Shown here piece by piece: positions 1 to 4,800 of a stretch of DNA of 5,688 nt. How positions within the stretch are numbered: the stretch's first letter is position 1; every line of letters begins with the position of its first letter. The DNA comes from CAVPEW01 sp050247895. Lineage in GTDB: Bacteria > Actinomycetota > Acidimicrobiia > Acidimicrobiales > VFJN01. Position numbers and translations under genes: made by a program. The stretch is taken from contig JBFWTJ010000247.1 in assembly GCA_050247895.1 (NCBI GenBank), positions 1 to 5,688 on the forward strand, given 5' to 3'. Below the pieces are notes generated by a model, which made no database searches, was not told the origin of the DNA, and saw only the letters and a program-made list of their open reading frames with translations.

Positions 1-606
1 ATGCTCGTCTTCAACCAGGTCAGCGCCACGCTCGGCACCGCGGTCGGGTTGAGCACCGATGTGAACGGCGGGATCGTCGACCGGTTCCGCACCCTGCCCA
101 TGTGGGGCGCCGGGGTGATGGTGGCCCGCTCGGTCACGGACCTCGCCACCGCGGTCCTCGGTGCGACCATCGTGACGCTGACCGGGCTCGCCATCGGCTG
201 GTCACCGGGTGGAGGCGTCGGTCGGGCGGTGGCCGGGTTCGGCGTCGTCATGGCCTTCAGCTACGCGGTGTCATGGGCTTGCGCCTGCTTGGGCCTGGCC
301 AGCAAGGGGGTGGAGACGGCCCAGGCCATCGGGATGCTCGTCCTGTTCCCGATGCTGTTCCTGTCCAACGCGGTGGTGCCCACGCAGCGCATGACGCCCT
401 GGTTGCGGACCCTCACCACGTGGAACCCGATCAGCGCGGTGACCTCCGCCGTGAGGGAGTTGTTCGGCAACCCCAACCCGTCGGCGGCGATCGACGCCTG
501 GCCGATGCAGCACCCGGTCGCCGCGTCGCTCCTGTGGTCCGCCGCGCTGCTTGCCGTGTTCGCCCCGCTCGCCACCGTCCTCTACCGGCGCCGCGCCGCG
601 GGTTGA
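1..606 (+). CDS. ABC-2 type transporter permease, DrrB-like (5' truncated)
   Basis: This is the membrane subunit of an ABC exporter of the daunorubicin-resistance (DrrB) type. Such permeases pair with a separate ATPase to export drugs, lipids or polymers across the cytoplasmic membrane. The 201 visible residues show the family signature: an FRTLPM loop followed by MVARSVTDLA (about residues 29-49). Hydrophobic segments lie near 44-66, 76-100, 108-127 and 172-195. The typical last loop, NAVVPTQRMTPWLRTLTTWN then P-I-S-A-V and R-E-L-F-G-N (about 123-157), precedes the final helix, and a short basic YRRRAAG tail ends the protein. Family members are usually about 250-290 residues, so the first one or two helices are missing and the ATG at base 1 is probably an internal Met. 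The ATPase partner is presumably just upstream, outside the window. The TGA stop at 604-606 is followed by a hairpin at 676-726. Family assignment is confident; the substrate cannot be read from this fragment. Confidence 0.9.
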   Translation: MLVFNQVSATLGTAVGLSTDVNGGIVDRFRTLPMWGAGVMVARSVTDLATAVLGATIVTLTGLAIGWSPGGGVGRAVAGFGVVMAFSYAVSWACACLGLASKGVETAQAIGMLVLFPMLFLSNAVVPTQRMTPWLRTLTTWNPISAVTSAVRELFGNPNPSAAIDAWPMQHPVAASLLWSAALLAVFAPLATVLYRRRAAG

Positions 607-675
607 GCCGGTCCGCCCGCGGCCCGGAGGTCGTCGCTCTCGGCGTCCCGGTCGGGCCGGGCACCCGGGCGCGGC

Positions 676-726
676 AGGGGCGTCGAGGCCGTCCGTCGGG
701 GTGCCCGACGAGGCGCCGACGCCCCT
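676..726. terminator. Nested hairpin between convergent genes, likely bidirectional terminator
   Basis: AGGGGCGTCG (676-685) and CGACGCCCCT (717-726) form a perfect 10-bp inverted repeat. A second perfect stem lies inside it: CGTCGGG (694-700) and CCCGACG (704-710) around a 3-base GTG loop. The structure falls 70 bases after the permease stop and 8 bases after the micro-ORF stop on the other strand, where a shared terminator is expected. No true T-run follows on either strand. On the plus strand a pyrimidine-rich CTT tract follows, which is the reverse of the lysine codons. Actinobacterial terminators often lack a U-tract, so terminator is the best reading, but the two-stem form could also be a protein-binding or RNA-stability element. 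Confidence 0.6.
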
Positions 727-733
727 GAGCCCG

Positions 734-790
734 CTACTTCTTCTTCGACTTCTTGGACTTCTTCGACTTCTTGTCGGACTTCTTCGCCAT
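734..790 (-). CDS. Lysine-rich micropeptide of 18 residues
   Basis: This small ORF encodes MAKKSDKKSKKSKKSKKK: 11 Lys and 4 Ser in 18 residues, with an ATG start and a TAG stop. Every lysine is AAG and the serines alternate TCC and TCG, so the gene is a 9-base AAGAAGTCN repeat interrupted once by GAC. Several features argue that it is translated. A purine-rich Shine-Dalgarno, GAGAGAGGGG, ends six bases before the ATG. An in-frame TGA at 827-829 with no other start in between fixes the start. A promoter-like TTGACT-16-TATGGT lies upstream and a hairpin lies 8 bases past the stop. The peptide is strongly basic and probably unstructured. Such a tail could bind nucleic acid, ribosomes or acidic polymers, but I recognise no named family and the function is unknown. 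It is divergent from the HTH gene at 919. The alternative is that it is a simple repeat with chance signals. Confidence 0.6.
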   Translation of the reverse strand: MAKKSDKKSKKSKKSKKK

Positions 791-796
791 GGTGCA

Positions 797-806
797 CCCC
801 TCTCTC
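797..806 (-). promoter_or_regulatory. Shine-Dalgarno of the lysine-rich micro-ORF
   Basis: On the minus strand GAGAGAGGGG is followed by TGCACC and the ATG at 790. The GAGGGGTG part can pair with the 16S anti-Shine-Dalgarno if one G-U wobble is allowed. This site decides the start of the micro-ORF and is stronger than anything ahead of the two neighbouring genes, which have no clear ribosome binding site. Confidence 0.6.
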
Positions 807-818
807 GCACTCGACCGT

Positions 819-849
819 CCCGTCCGTCAACGACTCATTGACGGACGGG
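819..849. promoter_or_regulatory. Perfect 12-bp inverted repeat (operator or 5' UTR hairpin)
   Basis: CCCGTCCGTCAA (819-830) and TTGACGGACGGG (838-849) are perfect inverted copies around a 7-base loop, CGACTCA. It lies in the divergent gap, upstream of the micro-ORF. If the minus-strand promoter at 864-891 is right, transcription starts near 857 and this sequence forms a 12-bp hairpin in the leader, ending 28 bases before the ATG. As DNA, its inner half (826-842, GTCAACG, five bases, TTGAC) matches the next palindrome at 849-865. That favours an operator pair, though the outer 7 bp of the stem fit an RNA hairpin equally well. Confidence 0.6.
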
Positions 850-866
850 TCAACGAAGCGTTGACC
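848..866. promoter_or_regulatory. Perfect 8-bp palindrome overlapping the inferred micro-ORF promoter (operator)
   Basis: GGTCAACG (848-855) and CGTTGACC (859-866) are perfect inverted copies around AAG. The 17-base core, GTCAACGAAGCGTTGAC, repeats that of the upstream palindrome exactly 23 bp away, with the same outer bases and a different middle. The site covers the predicted transcription start near 857 and touches the -10 box at 864-869 of the minus-strand promoter, where a repressor would block it. A further half site, GTCAA, lies at 887-891. The small HTH protein encoded at 919 is the obvious candidate ligand, by position only. Confidence 0.55.
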
Positions 867-891
867 ATAGCGTGTCGGCCGATCGAGTCAA
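864..891 (-). promoter_or_regulatory. Candidate sigma-70-type promoter for the lysine-rich micro-ORF
   Basis: On the minus strand TTGACT (886-891) is a 5/6 match to the -35 consensus and TATGGT (864-869) fits TANNNT as the -10. The spacer is 16 bp. The predicted start is near 857, giving a leader of about 67 bases that contains the 819-849 hairpin and the Shine-Dalgarno. A caution is that the TTGAC of the -35 is also one of the repeated GTCAA/TTGAC motifs of this region, so its role may be operator rather than promoter. Confidence 0.5.
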
Positions 892-906
892 CTCCTGCTG
901 CCGCGC

Positions 907-912
907 TACGTT
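907..912 (+). promoter_or_regulatory. TANNNT -10 box positioned for a leaderless HTH mRNA
   Basis: TACGTT ends six bases before the GTG at 919, so a start seven bases after the hexamer would fall on the G of the GTG itself. This is the spacing of actinobacterial leaderless genes. It explains why the gene has no usable ribosome binding site: the GGAG at 914-917 is one base from the start codon and too close to act. No good -35 is seen near 884-889. Confidence 0.5.
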
Positions 913-918
913 CGGAGC

Positions 919-1221
919 GTGGCGGGCAAGCGGCACCTCGACCGGATCCACGGGGCACTGGCAGCGCTGGAAGGGGCGGCCAGCCCCCTCGACGCGGCCG
1001 ACGCCGCTCGCCGGCTCCGGATCAGCGCCGAGGCGCTCGAGCGCGACCAGGTGAAGGCCGCCCGCAAGCGCGGCTACTCCTGGGACGACATCGGCAGGCT
1101 CTACAAGCTGACCAAGCAGGGGGCCCAGCAGCGGTTCCGCACGTCGCAGCGGTCGCGTCCCACGAAGGGCGACGCCGACGCCGCGTCTCGGGCCCGCACG
1201 CGGACCGAGCCGGACGCGTGA
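919..1221 (+). CDS. Small helix-turn-helix DNA-binding protein
   Basis: This is a 100-residue, strongly basic cytoplasmic protein, probably a transcription regulator. An N-terminal helical part (about 6-42) contains the segment SPLDAADAARRLRISAEAL. The DNA-binding helix-turn-helix is at about 42-73: RDQVKAARKRGYSWDDIGRL followed by YKLTKQGAQQRFR. The motif (R/K)(A/G)xSWxxIGxxxxxxxQxxxQRF is common in small actinobacterial regulators and resembles sigma region 4-like HTHs; residues 63-73 would be the recognition helix. The tail from about 75 is low-complexity, rich in Arg, Thr and Asp. The GTG at 919 is the only start codon after the in-frame TAG at 868-870, and it fits a leaderless mRNA. The gene is divergent from the lysine-rich micro-ORF across a gap with two tandem palindromes, which suggests autoregulation. 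No sensor domain is visible. The HTH call is firm; the target is inferred. Confidence 0.8.
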   Translation: MAGKRHLDRIHGALAALEGAASPLDAADAARRLRISAEALERDQVKAARKRGYSWDDIGRLYKLTKQGAQQRFRTSQRSRPTKGDADAASRARTRTEPDA

Positions 1222-1265
1222 CGGCGTCGACGAGCGGGCGGGGCCGGGCGCTCGCCGGTGCGGCC

Positions 1266-1285
1266 CGGTCGTGGCCGGCCGACCG
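1266..1285 (+). terminator. Possible weak terminator hairpin after the HTH gene
   Basis: CGGTCG (1266-1271) and CGACCG (1280-1285) form a perfect 6-bp stem around the 8-base loop TGGCCGGC. It begins 45 bases past the TGA at 1219-1221. No T-run follows. The surrounding 1222-1387 gap is so GC-rich that several overlapping stems are possible, so this is a candidate only. Apart from this hairpin and the stronger one at 1362-1387, I see no gene or motif in the gap. Confidence 0.3.
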
Positions 1286-1361
1286 CTCCTCGAACGTGGT
1301 GGCGCGTGGGCGCAGGCGGGCAGATGGCGGTGGCGGACCACGGCGCGGGCGTGCAGCGCCG

Positions 1362-1387
1362 CGGGCCGGGAGCTGCCCCCCGGCCCG
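1362..1387 (-). terminator. Strong GC hairpin abutting the lipoprotein stop codon
   Basis: CGGGCCGGG (1362-1370) and CCCGGCCCG (1379-1387) form a perfect 9-bp, all-GC stem with an 8-base loop. The stem begins at the very next base after the TGA of the lipoprotein (1388-1390 on the minus strand). It is the only strong hairpin downstream of the lipoprotein and the giant gene, so it probably ends their transcripts, and it may also stop transcription from the convergent HTH gene. No U-tract follows. Confidence 0.6.
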
Positions 1388-1819
1388 TCAGTCGAGGCAG
1401 TAGGTCCGGATCTCGGCCACGACGCCGTCGACGTCGAGCGCCTCGAACGCCGTCGCCGCGGCACGTGCGTCGGCCTCGGTGTCGAAGTAGACGCTCACCG
1501 TGTAGCGGGCGTCGGGCCGGCCGAAGGCCTCCGGTGCGCCCTCGTCGCAGTCGGTGAACCCCACGCCCTCGTACCCGGCCCGAGCCGCGGCCTCGACGGC
1601 CTCCTCGACAGCGGGATCCTCGGGGTCCTCGGCGGCGACGAGGACCACCGCCCACGTGGGGCCCCCGTGCTCGGGGTCGTCGCGGGCCGGGGGGAACGTC
1701 GGCGAGGTGGTCGAGGTCGTCGCCGTGCCGTCGGTGCCGTCCTCGTCGTCGTCGCCGCACGCGCCGACGCCGGTCGCGAGGGCGACCGCCAGCACCACGG
1801 CGACGGCTCGCGACCTCAT
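1388..1819 (-). CDS. Small lipoprotein with SPOR-like domain
   Basis: The product has 143 residues and is predicted to be exported and lipid-anchored on the outer face of the cytoplasmic membrane. Residues 1-20 are a lipoprotein signal peptide: basic MRSR, a hydrophobic VAVVLAVALAT stretch, and a lipobox V-G-A-C with the lipidated cysteine at 21. An acidic linker (CGDDDEDG) and a Thr/Ser/Pro-rich linker to about 45 follow. Residues 55-140 resemble a SPOR domain: TWAVVLVA, a helix over 71-82, then YTVSVYFDTEADARAAATAF and a final strand VVAEIRTYCLD. SPOR domains bind denuded peptidoglycan glycan strands; this match is by pattern and is moderate. Cys91 and Cys141 could form a disulfide. The ATG at 1819 is 17 bases after the stop of the giant gene, so the two may be co-transcribed. 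There is no good Shine-Dalgarno, and a TACGCT box at 1827-1832 could give a leaderless mRNA instead. Confidence 0.82.
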   Translation of the reverse strand: MRSRAVAVVLAVALATGVGACGDDDEDGTDGTATTSTTSPTFPPARDDPEHGGPTWAVVLVAAEDPEDPAVEEAVEAAARAGYEGVGFTDCDEGAPEAFGRPDARYTVSVYFDTEADARAAATAFEALDVDGVVAEIRTYCLD

Positions 1820-1826
1820 CGTCGGC

Positions 1827-1832
1827 AGCGTA
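1827..1832 (-). promoter_or_regulatory. Possible -10 box for a leaderless lipoprotein mRNA
   Basis: TACGCT on the minus strand fits TANNNT and ends seven bases before the ATG at 1819. This is almost the same arrangement as TACGTT ahead of the HTH gene. The upstream -35 region (about 1850-1855, CCTGGA on this strand) is poor, so the box could be chance, and read-through from the giant gene is the alternative. Confidence 0.35.
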
Positions 1833-1835
1833 GGG

Positions 1836-4800
1836 CTAGGCGACGAGCTTCCAGGAGCTCCACGGCGTGCCGGGCGTGACCGCCTGGGTCCACCATTGCG
1901 CCAGGTAGGTGTGGCCGCCGTAGGTCACCGTCTCGCCGCCGTAGTAGATGGTGGACGGGTTGTAGGCCGCGACGGTGCCGGGCGGCACGATCTCCTGCCA
2001 CGGCCCGTAGGGGATCCCCGGCGCCTGGTTCCGGGTCCACCACAGGGCCCGGTAGCTCGTGCCCTGGTGGGTGACGACGTCGCCCGCGACGAAGATCCGG
2101 GACGGCGTCCAGATCGCGGTGCCGTCGGCGGCCACGGCGATCTCCTGCCAGGCGCCGTAGGCGCTCGAGCCGGGGACCTCCGACGACGTCCACCAGAGCG
2201 CCTCGAACACCTTCCCGCCGTGGGTGACCCGGTCGCCGGTGTCGTAGACGACACGGGGCTCCCAGGCCGGCGGGCCGGCGGGCGGCGGCGTGAGGCCTGC
2301 CGGCGAGCCGACGCCGTGGCCGTCGGCCGCGGTGAAGGCCCCGTTCGCCCCGACCGCCGAGAGCGTCGAGATCGGGCCCGCCGCGCCGACGGTGTTGTCG
2401 AAGGTGTAGCCCGTGGTCGACGCCCCGAAGGCGACGCCGGTGACCTTGCGGCCGGCGGGGTCGAACAGGTTCACCTGGTCGCCGCTGGTGCTCAGGCCGA
2501 TGCCCGAACCGGAGTAGTTGCCGATCAGCAGGCCCGCCGGCGTGGTGGCGCTGCCGGTCCAGGCGGCGAGGAACTGCTCGACCTTGGCCGGCAGGTCCGC
2601 CGTGGTCGCCTCGAGGAAGATCGCCGAGGCGCCGGGGGCCAGCGAGGCCACCCCGGTGAGCGCCCGGGCGTTGGCGAAGGTGTCGGAGTCGTCGTCGATG
2701 GCGTAGCCGGCGAGGTCCACGGCCTCGGTGCCGGTGTTGGTGACCTCGATCCAGTCCGACCCGTACGGGGAGTCACCCGATGCCCAGGGCGCGACCTCGG
2801 TGATCGCCAGCGAGGCGAGCGGCAGGGGCGGCTCGCCGGTCCCGGTCGTCGCGGTGCCCGGGGAGCCGATCTCGGCGGCCTGGGCCGCGGCGAAGGCGCC
2901 GTTGACGCCGACGGCGCTCAGCGTGGTCAGGGTCGGGAACGGGGTCGTGGCGGTGCCGAGGCCCTCGGCGTTGTCGAAGGTGGCGAACGGCGCGGCGGAG
3001 GGCGAGGCCCCGAAGGCCACGCCGGTCACCAGGGTCCCTCCGGCGTCGAAGAGGACGACGGCGTCGCCACCGGTCGACAGGCCGACGCCACCGCCGTTGT
3101 AGTGGCCGAAGAAGAAGCCGCCGTCGAACAGGTTCTGCCCGAACCAGGCCTGGGCGAAGGCCAGCTCGAAGGCGGCGTCGTCGGATCCCTCGAAGAAGAT
3201 CGCCGAGGCGCCCGCGGGGAGGACGGGGACGCCGATCAGCTCGACGCCGCTGGCGAAGGTGGCCGACGAGTCGTCCATCCGCCACCCGGTGAGCTGGACG
3301 GACTCGGTCCCGGTGTTGGTGACCTCGAACCAGTCGGCGGCGTAGGGCGAGTTGCCCGAGCCGAAGGCCGACACCTCGGTGACGCGGATGCCCGAGGTGT
3401 CGCCCGACGGGCCGCCGGGGGTGCCCGCGACGTTGCCCGGGGAGCCGACCGCCACGCCGTCGGCGGCCACGAAGGCACCGTTGACGCCTTCCGACGCCAG
3501 GGTGCCGATCGGCACCGGGCCGGCCGCGGCGCCGAGGCGGGCGGTGTTGTCGAAGGTCACCTGCGGGGTCGCGGGGCCGAAGGAGACGCCGGTGACGTGG
3601 GTGCCGTCGGCGGCGAAGACGTTGACCGCGTCGCCCCCGCCGGACAGGCCCAGGCCCGAACCGGAGTACCGGCCGACCTGGAGGCCCTCGGGCAGGCCCG
3701 CCTCGCCGAACCACGCCGAACCGAAGGCGGCCACGACCGTGGCGAGGTCGTCGGTCTCGAAGAAGATGGCCGACTCGCCCGGCGCCAGGGTCGGGACCCC
3801 GACGAGGTCGGCCGCGGCCGTCGCGCTGTTCGAGCTGTCGTCGACCTTCACGCCGGCCAGGTCGAGCGCCACCCCGCCGGTGTTGGTCAGCTCGAACCAG
3901 TCGGCGCCGTAGGCGGCGTCGCTGCCCCACGGGGCGACCTCGGTGACCGCGAGGCGGGCCGCCGGCGGCGCGTCGGGGGCCCACACGAGGAGCTGCGGGC
4001 GGGTGGCGTCGCCACCACCGCCTTCCGAGGTCGTGTACATGGTGCCGTCGCGGTCGACGGTGACGCCCTCCATCGTCTGGGCCGGGACGCTCAGGGGAGC
4101 GCCGGCGTCGACGATGTCGAGCTGGTTGGCGATGGCGCCGCTGCGGTCGACGTTGACGATCCGGCCGGACTCCTGGCTGATGACCAGCAGGTTCTCCGAC
4201 TGGCCGCCCTCGAGGTCGGGCAGGAGCGAGAGCGGGAAGACGTCGGAGAGGTCGGTGGTCCCGATCAGCGCCGGGTCGAACAGGTTCGTCGGGTTCTCCA
4301 CGTCAGGGCCGCCGTTGGTTGCGGTGCCGGCGGCGAAGTCGACGTTGGTCTGGAAGATGCCGAGCGGGCCGCTCTCCTTGACGCCGATGAAGCCGAGGCC
4401 GGTGGCGTCGGTGGTGAGCGGGTCGTAGCTGATGCCCTCCAGGCCGATGTTGCCGATGGTGGTGCCGAGCTTGACGGCCTGGGCGTCGGCCCGGTCCAGC
4501 ACGCCGCCGCCCTCGTAGGTGAAGAGCACGACGTTGCGCAGGCGCTCCTCGGCGACGACGAACCGGCCGTCGCCGAGGTAGCTGATGCCCTCGGTGTCCT
4601 CGAAGCCGACGAGGGTCATCGAGTCGATCAGCTGGCCGGTCTTGGACACCTGGACCACCGAGGTGCCCTCGTCGCCGACCACGAAGAGCGTGTCGGTGTC
4701 CCAGTCGTAGGTGATCGCCGACACCTCGGTCGCCAGCTCGGAGCCGGCCGGGGCGGGCGTGTCGAAGTGCGTCGGCAGGGGGTGGCGGCCGACGATCGAG

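Noticed and set aside
1..3. ATG at base 1 as the true start of the permease
   Set aside because: The family is normally 50-90 residues longer at the N-terminus and the first transmembrane helices are missing, so this is most likely an internal methionine at the window edge.
582..830. Minus-strand 82-codon frame containing EEVRQEVEEVQEVEEEV, a possible acidic coiled coil
   Set aside because: It is the frame-shifted reading of the lysine-rich micro-ORF, overlaps the permease 3' end and continues through the hairpin. The micro-ORF frame has the well-spaced Shine-Dalgarno.
551..841. Plus-strand frame with a leucine-rich run (LLLLRLLGLLRLLVGLL) that could look like a membrane segment
   Set aside because: The run is the antisense reading of the AAG/TCN lysine-serine codons. 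The frame has no supporting start signal, and the rest is Arg/Pro-rich.
838..866. TTGACG (838) and TTGACC (861) as plus-strand -35 boxes for the HTH gene
   Set aside because: No TANNNT box lies 16-19 bp downstream of either. They are better explained as arms of the tandem palindromes.
271..1464. Long minus-strand frames at 271-810 and 850-1464 that oppose the permease and HTH genes
   Set aside because: Their products are Arg/Gly/Pro-rich low-complexity strings typical of shadow frames in GC-rich DNA, and they have no domain signature. The opposite strand carries recognisable proteins.
2773..3984. 403-codon minus-strand frame inside the giant gene
   Set aside because: It is an Arg/Gly-rich shadow of the giant gene one frame off, with no motif. 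The giant gene's frame holds recognisable domains throughout.
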